Assembly: GCA_002104985.1 (NCBI GenBank)
Contig: MCGO01000005.1
Span: forward strand, 620,001 to 684,000
Source: Rhizoclosmatium globosum
Lineage: Eukaryota; Chytridiomycota; Chytridiomycetes; Chytridiales; Chytriomycetaceae
DNA: 64,000 bases
Direction: 5' to 3'
The notes under the pieces are model-generated. The model saw only the letters and a list, made by a program, of their open reading frames with translations, was not told where the DNA came from and did no database searches. Every line of letters begins with the position of its first letter. The stretch's first letter is position 1. This document shows, one piece after another, positions 44,847 through 54,421 of the stretch. The position numbers and the translations under genes were made by a program.

Positions 44847-47184
44847 ATGTCCAAACTGGCGTCTTCGCTGCTTCTTCTGTTAGCAGCGTCAGTTGTCCGT
44901 GCTGACGAGCATTCGCATCGTTACCAAGTTTGTGTTGCTCGTGTTTTAACCGGACTTGTACTCATCACTCCCTGCCCCCCTCAACCCCCCATTGCTACAA
45001 TAGGACAAGGAACAAGTGGTACCTCGATGCACTTTTGCTTTGCATTCGTTGATGATGATTCTGATATCGTGTTGTGAAATAGGTTCCCTGGGTGAACGGT
45101 ATTGGTCCTTACGCAAACCGGTGCGGCGTCCCCACTTTCATTACATCCTCCATCTCACTCTCGTTTCCTTCCCACAGACAAGAGACATATGATTACTTTC
45201 AATTACCGTTCTGCAAGGGAGATGCTGTTGTTGGCCACAGACACGAGAGCCTTGGAGAAGCATTGCTGGGAGTGAACATGGAGTTCACTGGGATTGAGAT
45301 TGACTTCAAGGGTAAGCATCACTGAATATAGTCTGAAACTAATGGAACGTATTTGCAGTGCCTGTGAAAAACAAGGTGCTCTGTGTGGGAGAGCTGACCA
45401 AAGACGGAATATTGGATTTCACATACGCTATCGATAGGCATTACTGGTACAAGATGATCATTGGTACGCACTCCTTCTAAAATTGCATGCTCTAATATCG
45501 AAAAGATGATCTTCCGGTCTATGGTTATATCGGAGAATTCGACACCTCAACGAAACCAATCACTCGTTTCCTCTACACGCACAAAACCTTCAAATTCAAA
45601 TACAACAAGAATCAAATCATTGATGTCGAAGTAGAATCCGAGAAAGTGCCCCTTCTTGACGAAACCGAAGTTCCTCGGAATTCCCAAAAAGACGATATCG
45701 TCCAGCGGATTGAGTTTTCTTATTCTGTCGAGTGGACGGAAACAGATGAGCTGTTTGCAAATCGTTTCAAGAACCACATCACATTCTTTGAAAACAAGGT
45801 TTGGTTTCTGTCTGTATGTATTATCTCATAAGCTAACTTTCATCCAATTGGAATCCAGATCCATTGGTTTTCCATCATGAATTCTTCAATGATTGTAATC
45901 TTCACGATGGGTCTCGTCGTTGTCATTCTCATGCGAACGTTGAAGAAGGATATGATCCGATATGAGGGAATGATTGGCGAAGACGGATTTTTGGATGCAG
46001 ATGATGTCAGCGATGAATATGGATGGAAGCAAATTCACGGAGACGTTTTCCGTCCTCCTATTCACTTGACCGCCTTGTCGGGATTACTAGGCTCAGGATT
46101 GCAATTAGGGATTTTGGCTTTCATTGTGATTCTGTACGCTGTTTGTGCCGACGTAGAGACTGAGTATGCTTTGAACTATGAAATGCCGTATACGTCGTCA
46201 CTGATTCGCCTATTGTTTACGTCATTAGGAACGGACACACCATCTCTGTCGCCCTATTCTTCTACGCAATCAGCTCCATTCTCTCTGCTTTCTACGCCGG
46301 ATCATACTACACCCGCAACGGTGGCAAAAACTGGGCCCGACTCGTATTTGTCTCGTCTGGACTCTGGCCAGGAACTGTCGCGTTGATGGTCCTCGCTATC
46401 AACTTTGTCTCAATCTACCAAAACTCTTCTCGCGCGATTCCATTCACATCCATGATTACTGTAGTTGTTATTTGGGCGCTGATCGTGCTTCCTCTTTCGT
46501 TCCTTGGTGTTGTGCTTGGAAAGAATTGGTATGGCGTCAATGACGCTGTGTGTAGAATCAACCCTATTCCGCGTCAAATTCCAGACTGTGAGTGGTACGC
46601 GGATCCTGTGTTTGTAGTTGCTGCATCGGGAATTCTTCCGTTTGGGGCCATCTTTATCGAAATGTACTACATTTTCACATCGTTCTGGGCGTATCGAAGC
46701 TACTATGTGTTTGGATTCATGATGTTGGTGTTTTTAATTCTCGTTCTTGTGACTTCTTGCGTATCCGTTGTTGCAACTTGTGAGTTCGGTTTCTGATTTG
46801 TGTGTCAAGCTAAAATCTCACCCCACAAAGATTTCTTGCTGAATGCTGAAAATCATCGATGGAACTGGGTGATGTTCTTTTCGGGAGGATCGACTGCGTT
46901 TTACATTTTCTTGTACTCGATCTATTACTTTATGGCCCGAACAAGGTACTTCTCACTGGGTTTTAATGACAGTAACTAACCAGACTACCTTAGAATGCAC
47001 GGACTATTTCAAACAACTTGGTACTTTGGATATACGTTACTGATGTGTTTTGGAATCTTTTTGATTTTGGGTAAGACAAAGGTTTTTGGTATGTCCAATT
47101 CTCATTGTAGCTCTAGGTTTCGTTGGTCATTACTCTGCCAAGAAATTTATTCGAACTATATATAAGAATATCAAGCTGGATTAA
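44847..47184 (+). CDS. TM9SF: Transmembrane 9 superfamily protein (TM9SF3/EMP70-like)
   Basis: A signal peptide ([19 protein letters not shown]) precedes a lumenal domain with [20 protein letters not shown] and [20 protein letters not shown]. Nine membrane helices follow, beginning at [18 protein letters not shown], with the conserved [30 protein letters not shown] and [20 protein letters not shown] blocks, and the end reads IYKNIKLD. All about seven introns restore frame, for example the one at about 46165-46230. TM9SF proteins act in Golgi/endosomal sorting of membrane proteins. The KxD ending is a retrieval-type signal known in the family. Confidence 0.93.
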
Positions 47185-47251
47185 TTCAATAAACCTTTGT
47201 GATTCTAGTACTTAAAACTTCGTGTGAATAAGTATTCCGTGAAAACCCTCT

Positions 47252-48256
47252 TTATTTCGCACGAATTATGTATCTTGTTCTGAACCTGTCCTCTTTATCT
47301 TCTTTACCTGGCGAATCTTTCTTGACACCTTTCGCAACCTCACTGACCTCACACTGCAAACCCGCCTCTTCCAGCAGAGCTTTGATGCTATTAAGCATTT
47401 CAGCGGATTTCTTCGGTGATTTCAACGTGTCATTGAGTTTCAGCTGAACAGCATAACCCTTCTTCAACAACTCCCCCATCTTCTTCACCTTGACACCCAA
47501 ATCATTTGCCCCAATTCCAGTCTTGATTTCAATGTCCTTAACCTCATTTTTATGCGATTTTGGAGCCGGAGTTGACGACGCTTCAGAACTCCCTTTCATA
47601 GATTTATAAGCCTTCTTCCCAAGTTCCACCGCCGTCTCCAAATCCTTTCTGTTCAAAATCTTGCACGCAGGCGGCTTCGCTTTCTCTCCCTCTTTCGGTG
47701 GAGCACCAGCACCCACCAATACCAAGTCTTCTCCAGGACGACACATTGCAAGCGCCTCCTTTGAAGTCTTAACACCAACTCCAACAACCAGAACGGTTGG
47801 ATGCGCATCAACAACCTGCTGGTTCCGTGGTGCAGCCAACAACTTTGCAGCCGCCGCAGCAGCAGACGCGAGTTTATCCGTGTCTGAGGTCGTCACGACA
47901 CGACAAAGCGGGAACGGTGCGTATGACGCATCTACGAGAACGATATCCTGAGGTGTTCCTTTGAGGTCGGCAAGGGCAGCTTGGAGTGTTGTGGTTTGTG
48001 GGGCCTGGCCCTTTCCGGGTGAGATGAGAGTGATATCGGTGAAAGGAATTGCGGAGTTGCGCAGGCCATTGGGATTTGTTTGGGAAGCCGGTGTTTGGGT
48101 GTTGGTTTTTGGTTGTGGCTTCCCTGGTTTCGTTGTTGCTGTTGCTGCTGTTGCTGTTGGCGGGATCGTTACTTTGAGGCGAATGGGTATAATGGACGGA
48201 GCAAATAAGTTTGTGCGGAGGAGTCGAGGCGGAACGCGGCGGAGTATTGATAACAT
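47252..48256 (-). CDS. Mitochondrial translation initiation factor IF-3
   Basis: The start at 48256 gives a basic presequence (MLSILRRVPPRLLRTNLFAP), so it is preferred over Met 48298. An Ala/Pro/Thr linker follows. The N-domain has LRNSAIPFTDITLISPG and DIVLVDASYAPFPLCRVV. The C-domain has VKDIEIKTGIGANDLGVKVK, then GYAVQLKLNDTLKSPKKSAE. The order and the KxI.....I...D...K motif match IF-3. It prevents premature subunit joining in mitochondria. The linker between domains (about 90 residues, Ala-rich) is longer than in bacteria. Confidence 0.8.
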   Translation of the reverse strand: MLSILRRVPPRLLRTNLFAPSIIPIRLKVTIPPTATAATATTKPGKPQPKTNTQTPASQTNPNGLRNSAIPFTDITLISPGKGQAPQTTTLQAALADLKGTPQDIVLVDASYAPFPLCRVVTTSDTDKLASAAAAAAKLLAAPRNQQVVDAHPTVLVVGVGVKTSKEALAMCRPGEDLVLVGAGAPPKEGEKAKPPACKILNRKDLETAVELGKKAYKSMKGSSEASSTPAPKSHKNEVKDIEIKTGIGANDLGVKVKKMGELLKKGYAVQLKLNDTLKSPKKSAEMLNSIKALLEEAGLQCEVSEVAKGVKKDSPGKEDKEDRFRTRYIIRAK

Positions 48257-48300
48257 CCTTCTTCTGCTTTCTTTTTTTTGACCCAGACTTCCTCCCAAGA
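48257..48300. promoter_or_regulatory. Very short bidirectional interval with T8-GA
   Basis: Only 44 bp separate the chosen starts. The interval contains TTTCTTTTTTTTGACCC. If the upstream IF-3 Met is used the interval shrinks to 2 bp. Confidence 0.4.
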
Positions 48301-49089
48301 ATGGCTCAAATCAGTATTTCTGCTGCGATCAAACTGACGCTGAATACAAGTACCGAATCAAATGAGTCAGGAACAACTGTATGGGAAGGAGGAGTAGCTC
48401 TTGCACGGCATCTGGTGATCATCTCAACCACGTAGTTGACAGTTGAACTAATCTGAGACTACTTGCCCAGGCGGCTGAAGCTGGCAAAAATAAGCTGAAC
48501 TTAGCGGGAAAGTCCTGCATAGATTTGGGTAAGCATCGGCTTCAATCTCAACTCTATGGAGGCTGAACAAATTATCCATGAAACAGGATCAGGAACCGGA
48601 ATAGTTGGAATTGCATGTGCAAAGCTTGGAGCAAACGTATTCCTGACAGATATCGACCACCCCGACGTGATGGGTCTCCTTGAAAAGAATGCAGGGCAGA
48701 ATACAATCAAATCTGCTGTTAGCGACAACCTCAACATCGCAAACAAGAAAGCAACGGTTATTCCCCTGGAATGGAATTCACCTCCTGTAATTCCGGAACA
48801 AATTCAATCCATGGCACCATTTGATTTTATTCTTGGGGCTGATGTAGTTTTCGCAATGGAGGCTGTGGTCAAACTTGTGGATACAATAGCAGCTCTGAGT
48901 GATCGGAAAACAGATGTGTGGATTGGGCACGAACATCGTGATCCACGTGTTTCAGAAGAGTTTCTAACATTAATGAAAGATCGGGGATTCAAAAGCAAGA
49001 ATGTGAAACGGCAGATTGTTGGGAGCGAAGGAGATGAAGACTATATTGGGGATCATGTTGCACTTTATCGTTTCAAGAAAGAGAAGTGA
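48301..49089 (+). CDS. METTL21-type protein-lysine methyltransferase
   Basis: Three exons. N-terminal TTVWEGGVALARHL is the usual entry of the family 16 lysine methyltransferases. Exon 2 ends with CIDLG, and exon 3 completes the SAM-binding motif (DLG-SGTGIVGIACAKLGA, then VFLTDIDHPDV). Motif post-II reads FILGADVVFAMEAVVKLVD, and WIGHEHRDPRVSEEFLTLM lies near the C-terminal end. Members methylate lysines of translation factors and chaperones. The exact substrate cannot be told. It ends LYRFKKEK at 49089, 119 bp before the CAP array. Confidence 0.82.
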
Positions 49090-49208
49090 ATATATTCAAA
49101 TCCAAGCACAAATCTTTGACAACCGATTTCAAATGCCACAAATTTAAGGGGTGGTTCACTCGGCATCTCCGACAAAAATAAGTTTCCGGAACCACTGTAC
49201 CAAACAGT

Positions 49209-50328
49209 ATGCCGAACGCACTAACCTCTACGGATATCACTACGATTGTGGACCTTCACAATGCATACCGCGCAAGTAACGGCATTGCACCTCTTCAGTG
49301 GGCCTCAAACATTGCAGACTATGCCGTCAGTTGGGCAACAGCATCCGCAACGTTTCCACATTGTACCAACACAACGTACCCCCACGGTGAATTCGGACCA
49401 AAAGGAGAGTACGGTCAAAACATTGCCTCATCCTGGGGAGACTCTCCTTCCTATCCCGTCGATCAGCTTTATAGTGTGACAGGCTTGATCAAAGGCTGGT
49501 CGGATGAAGCTATTCCTCAGTCCCCGGGCTCATACAACCACGCAACGCAAATGCTTTGGGGTGCAACTACCAGCGTTGGTTGCGCTAAGGTGAATGGACA
49601 GGGTTGTAATGTGCTCGTGTGCGACTATTTCCCTAGAGGTGGGTGATATTACTGCCCTTATTCTCATACTTTGATAACCAAGTATTGACAACGTTTATCC
49701 AGGAAATTTTATAGGACAACAGTGGAATACTGTTGGTGGAAAGCTAGGTTCTACGGGTGCAATGATCACTGGAATCGGAACGGACACAAGACTCTACTCC
49801 AAGAACGCTCTTGACGGCCAATGGACGAAAGTTAATTCCGGTGCTGGGTTGATTGATTTGATCAAAGTCCCGACTGGATTTGTGGGGGTTGCTCCGATAA
49901 TACCTTGTGGTCTGCCACTTCACTTACGAGTGCCTGGTCATTGGTTCCCAACTCAGGAGTGTCTTGAGTATTGCTCTCTTGAACGATAAGACTACGTATG
50001 TTGGTGTAGGTTTGGACAATCAACTTTGGGTGGAGGCTGGAACCTTGTTCCCAATTCTGGTGCAGTCTTTGATATTTCGGTTTTATCAGATGGTCGTATT
50101 CTTGGTGTCGGTCTTGACTATCAATTGTACGTCAAGCCTGATTTGTACGCTAACTGGCAGTACATTCCAAACTCTGGCTCGGTTACTCGTGCCAAGCAAC
50201 AGCCAGATGGATCCATTCTTGGTGTTGGAATGGACAAATCTCTTTGGAAAATGCAAACCTTGGGTTCGGGATGGACATATGTGCCCAATTCCTGTTGCGT
50301 CCTCTCTATTGTTTCTTACAGCTTGTAA
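49209..50328 (+). pseudogene. CAP domain plus five-bladed-propeller-like repeats, copy 1 (frame-broken)
   Basis: The CAP part (MPNALTSTDITTIVDLHN, YNHATQMLWGATTSVGCAKV, VLVCDYFPRG) is intact and, after an intron, runs into repeats such as TGIGTDTRLYSKNALDGQW. Relative to the intact copy at 50842 the reading frame slips at about 49895, 49961 and 50030, and one repeat is shortened by several residues. The last repeats (ILGVGLDYQLYVKPDLYANW, then SILGVGMDKSLWKMQTLGSG, ending VPNSCCVLSIVSY) are again in one frame. There is no signal peptide, unlike the CAP gene at 9.2 kb. Real decay (the shortened repeat) and sequence error are both possible. Confidence 0.7.
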
Positions 50329-50427
50329 TCTCATTTTTTTCTATGCAGTTCGTTTCCTTGCAATGCCTCTTACAAATAAATGCCTCATTAGAAGTTTAGA
50401 GATCAGAAGGTCGAACAGCCTCATTCA

Positions 50428-50724
50428 ATGAAATTAAAAGCATGGCTCATTCTCTTCTTGAGGCTCTTGAAAACGTCAACTAACCTCAACTCCGACGCAA
50501 TCAATTCCATCCTCCGTCTTCACAACTCCTACCGTGCGGCACGCGGGGTGCTGCCACTGAAATGGGACCAATTCAGCAACATTCCCACTAACTCTGGTTC
50601 AGGAAAGTGCAACCAGATGGATCCATTCTTGGTATTGGAATGGATAAGTGGTTGTGGAAAAAGCAAAATCTGTATGATTCAAGTACCAAATTCGTGTTGT
50701 GTTCTTTCCTTTGTGTCTTATTAA
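50428..50724 (+). pseudogene. CAP-propeller relic (internal deletion)
   Basis: The 5-prime end retains the start of the CAP domain (NLNSDAINSILRLHNSYRAA, RGVLPLKWD). It jumps directly into the last propeller repeat, whose original frame reads QPDGSILGIGMDKWLWKKQN but is now out of frame, and ends VPNSCCVLSFVSY. The middle, about 270 codons, is deleted. It sits between the two longer copies. Confidence 0.8.
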
Positions 50725-50841
50725 CCTTATGGTTCCTTATGAATAAATGGATAACGTTCAAATGTTTGTTTTGAGTCTCCGAAAGTCCGACAAAAACAAA
50801 AGAATTGTCACTTTTCATAACAACCCCCCACAGAAAAAAAT

Positions 50842-51972
50842 ATGTCAACCAACTTGAGCCCATCTGACGTCGCAACGATCCTCCGCCTACACAACGACTT
50901 TCGTGCAGCGAATGGAATTGGGCCGCTTCAATGGAGTGATACTGTTTCTACGCAGGCTGTCGAGTGGGCCACACATTCAGCCACATTCCCTCAGTGTGTC
51001 GACACAGTATCGCCGCATGGAGGATATGGGCCCTATGGGCAAAATCTCGCTTGGTGTTTTGGCGGTGCCGGGTTTCCCATAGGATCGCTTTACGGTGTGG
51101 ACGCACTTGTGAATAGTTGGAATGCAGAGGCGATTCCAACAATTCCAGTCGGAAGTGGCCCTAATAGCTATAACCACGCGAGTCAAGTGCTCTGGGGAGC
51201 TACTACGAGTGTAGGATGTGCTCGTGGATACGGTGATGGTTGTGAAATGCTTGTTTGCGAGTATGATCCACCAGGTATTTTGTTTGAATGTAAGTACTTA
51301 CATCAGAGTCTTACGTTACTTTTTACAGGGAACATGGTTGGTCAACAATGGAACACAGTAGGCGGACAACTGATAACGGCATCAACTTCACAAATTATAG
51401 GAGTCGGAACTGACAATTTATTGTACTCCAAAAATGGGCTTAATGGCGGATGGAGCAAGATTGCAGGTGCACCAGGGCAACTAATTGATTTGATTTATGT
51501 TAGTGGTGGCTTTGTGGGTATTGCCCCAGACAATTCAATGTGGTCTACGACCTCCATCAGTGGCAGTTGGACTATGGCGCCAAATTCTGGGCAATTGAAG
51601 AGCATTGCTGTTTTTGCAGATAAAACCACTTATGTAGGAGTTGGAATGGATAATCTGCTTTATTCACGTGTTGGACTGACTGGAACCTGGGTGCTAATTC
51701 CCAACTCGGGATCAGTGTTCGACGTTACGGTGTTGGCTGACGGAAGAATTCTTGGTGTTGGCTTAGACAATCAATTGTACACCAAAGCCAGCTTAACTGC
51801 CAATTGGCAGCTTATTCCAAATTCAGGGGTAGTCACTCGTACTGCACAGCAACCAGACGGGTCGATTCTTGGAGTTGGAAAGGACAAGACCTTGTGGAAA
51901 ATGCAAACTCTTGGATCTAGCTGGGTGTCTGTACCAAATTCATGCTGTGTTTTGTCAGTCGTATCTTATTGA
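50842..51972 (+). CDS. CAP domain fused to tachylectin/tectonin-like propeller repeats, intact copy
   Basis: Begins MSTNLSPSDVATILRLHNDF without a signal peptide. The CAP domain (about residues 1-150) has AANGIGPLQW, GGYGPYGQNLAW, YNHASQVLWGATTSVGCARG and MLVCEYDPPG. One phase-preserving intron (about 51278-51328) follows. The C-terminal 210 residues hold five repeats of roughly 40 residues with the pattern GVGxDNxLYxKxxLxxxWxx-xPNSG, as in TSTQIIGVGTDNLLYSKNGL and GRILGVGLDNQLYTKASLTA. These resemble tectonin/tachylectin-2 sugar-binding propeller blades. It is the only complete member of a three-copy array. Confidence 0.8.
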   Translation: MSTNLSPSDVATILRLHNDFRAANGIGPLQWSDTVSTQAVEWATHSATFPQCVDTVSPHGGYGPYGQNLAWCFGGAGFPIGSLYGVDALVNSWNAEAIPTIPVGSGPNSYNHASQVLWGATTSVGCARGYGDGCEMLVCEYDPPGILFECKYLHQSLTLLFTGNMVGQQWNTVGGQLITASTSQIIGVGTDNLLYSKNGLNGGWSKIAGAPGQLIDLIYVSGGFVGIAPDNSMWSTTSISGSWTMAPNSGQLKSIAVFADKTTYVGVGMDNLLYSRVGLTGTWVLIPNSGSVFDVTVLADGRILGVGLDNQLYTKASLTANWQLIPNSGVVTRTAQQPDGSILGVGKDKTLWKMQTLGSSWVSVPNSCCVLSVVSY

Positions 51973-52023
51973 ATTGCGATGTTTTCATGTCTATTTTCTT
52001 TGTGTTTTCTTTCTAACACTTTG

Positions 52024-53330
52024 ATGCAATCGGACATTTCGCACCTCCGGACACAGACCCGCACGGCCCTTCGACGAGTACGCGAGGCCCTCCACGATCT
52101 CGGGCACGTGCTTCCAGCGGGATACACGTCGAACGGGACACCGGTGGCGCGACTCGACGACGCGGCGCTTCAAAGTCCGACGGCGGCGGCGGCGGCTCGA
52201 CCAATCAGAACACCGCGGACACCACGTGCGCGTTCGTGGGCGAGTCCGACTACTCAGAAGAGAAACGCACCGCCGATTGATCCGGTTATTGACTAGTGTG
52301 GTGTGTGTGTGTTGTGTGTGGGTTTCCTCCTCACACTCAAACAAAAACTACCTCCAAAACAGGGTCCGCAAATCAGACAACAAACTCCCTCAATTCAAAT
52401 TCAAGATCAATTCAGTAAGACCCAATCAAGGGATGCCCGGTCGCCGTCGCCAACGAGTTCCCGCCCACGCTTCAACAACTCGCCACGTGTCGCCTCTCCC
52501 GCTGAGAAGGAGAAACTCGTCCAGCGCGTCCAGTCGCGTATTGAACACAGTAGGGCCGCGCGTCGCTCTCCGAGTCCGATATTCCAATTTCACAACGAGA
52601 GACTGAAATACTCTGTGAGTTGATATCGGAATTGATTCCTGTTCGCACCACACCTCTAAATAGTACTCGAATAGGTGGAAGAAGCTTTGCGAAAAGATGA
52701 TGATTATTACAAAGATATGCAGCAGTTTCGGGCTCTTCATCCCGATTTGTGTACAAACGAGGTGGAAGCACGGAGGTCAGCCATATTACCTTATTAGTCC
52801 CAGATTATGGTTATCTCACTTTGCATTTAGCCCAGAGCGGACAGCCCATATGTATAAACACTATACCCGGGATGAACCATTAGGTCCCAAGTCTCCGAAA
52901 CAATCTGACCCACTAGATATAGATGATAGAGAAGTCGACACGGAGTATTACAGTATGTAATCGATGCATTCTATCGATTTTACTTATTCTTTCAGTGACT
53001 GGATTCTTCACTATCAACGATCGTCTCTTTCCCGAACGAGCAACCCATACTCCCTTCATGAATAATGAAGGTCTTTTGGCCACAGAAGAGCCCCCCGTCA
53101 AGTAATACGAACTTTAAAAAATAATCGTAACTTTTGTTCACGATCATTATAGAGTATCGATTCCGCTTTCAAAACTGCAAACCCAGGCCAAAGTATACAA
53201 AGCCCACAGACGAAGCTCTTTTGATCCTACAGAGAGCATGAATATCGCCGCGCATTTGCACAAAGGATACGAAACTGCGGGAGCCTTGTCGAACAAAAGC
53301 AGTTGGGTTTATAGTCCTGGTTTTTCTTAA
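52024..53330 (+). CDS. MIIP: MIIP-like protein
   Basis: Exons give an N-terminal helix (SDISHLRTQTRTALRRVREA), Arg/Pro/Ser-rich disorder (DARSPSPTSSRPRF), then DDDYYKDMQQFRALHPDLCT. The conserved end reads GFFTINDRLFPERATHTPF, then VSIPLSKLQTQAKVYKAHRR followed by SSFDPTESMNIAAHL and the end SSWVYSPGFS. The [FY]xxNxRLFP element followed by VSIPLS and a K/R-HRR-SFD block is the signature of vertebrate MIIP (migration and invasion-inhibitory protein). The match is from memory of the family and limited to these blocks. At least five introns are used, including one with a GT-rich microsatellite (52297-52320). Confidence 0.6.
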
Positions 53331-53473
53331 AACTTACTCATCATGACCATAGAATTCAGTGATGGGAGAGTCGCTATGCAGGATCATATTCGAAAGAAAA
53401 AGCCGAACATTGTATCATTTTTCTAAAATGCATTGCCAAGTATGCTTATTTTATTCTTGAGCAATAAAAGGTG

Positions 53474-54151
53474 TTATATTATGACACCGAAAAGGAAAAT
53501 TACCATAATTCCAAAACCAACGGACTTGACACTGCTAGAAGTTTTGGACACTGTCAAAGTAGCAGCTGCAGATGCAACTTTTGTAGCTTCTGCCTTAATC
53601 TCAGTGTTTAAACTCTTATCCAACACCTATGTTTGCAACGTTAGCAAATCCTCTACACAACAAAACCCAACACTCACCACATCCATACACGAATACAAAA
53701 TTCCATCAACCGTACTCATAACAACCTGAAACGTAACATTCGCTCCATCCACACATCCCGGAACAGCGGACAAGTCCACAGGCCGAGTAGACCAAACCCA
53801 GCCGTAAACCTCACATTAGTGCCCTCTGAAAAGTACGTCTTTCCAAAATCAGCTGGCTGAGGTGCATCGCTGACAACGACAGAAAAGTTTCCAAGGCCAG
53901 AAGGGTGGTAAAGTGCTCCCTTGATAAGACCGCCGACTATTTTCGAGTGGTTAAGGTTAGTTTTTTGTGAATGTAAGAGATGGGAGTACTTAACCGATTG
54001 GGAAACGGGTTCTTGGGCCGAGGGGTTGACCGCCGCATGGTGCAACAGGTTGTAACGGCTCATCGAAGGGTCGTGACTTTGGAACGTCTACGGCGAAATG
54101 GGCGGAGACTGAGTGGAGCAGGAGGAGAAGGAGAGAGAAGGCTGGATGCAT
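53474..54151 (-). CDS. BIM1-like (X325) copper-binding GPI-anchored protein, copy A
   Basis: The signal peptide ends so that His is the first mature residue (HSVSA|HFAVDVPKSRPFDE). Then come PVAPCGGQPLGPRTRFPI, an intron, LYHPSGLGNFSVVVSDAP, VDLSAVPGCVDGANVTFQ with VVMSTVDGILYSCMDV, a second intron, and a Ser/Ala-rich tail with a hydrophobic end (VGFGIMVIFLFGVII), a GPI signal. N-terminal His, R-P-F-D, PCGG and P.C.DG are marks of the LPMO-like X325/BIM1 family, which binds copper and contributes to copper uptake in Cryptococcus. One base is missing near 53796 (GGGTTTGG). Confidence 0.8.
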
Positions 54152-54421
54152 TTTGGTTCAACTTCTTTGAAGTGGTGATGAGGGAATTTTGCTGCGAATT
54201 TTGCAGTCGGAACAGATGACATCCAATGACGAAGCCTTGATTTCATTTGTTTCGTTTTCGATTTCATAACGAGTGAGAATGAATATCATGTCATGAAGTA
54301 ATTAAGGAAACGAGGAGGACTTTCAACTGGACAGAAACGATTTTCATCGTTGAGCGATGAATAGGAAACTTAACTTCTCTCCTTTCTATCTCTATAAAAT
54401 AAGCAGAAGAAAGTCTCGCTT

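Noticed and set aside
46150..46400. Apparent frame break in the TM9SF gene
   Set aside because: An intron from a gtatgctt donor after GAGACTGA to cattag restores the conserved frame ([11 protein letters not shown]), so no break is needed.
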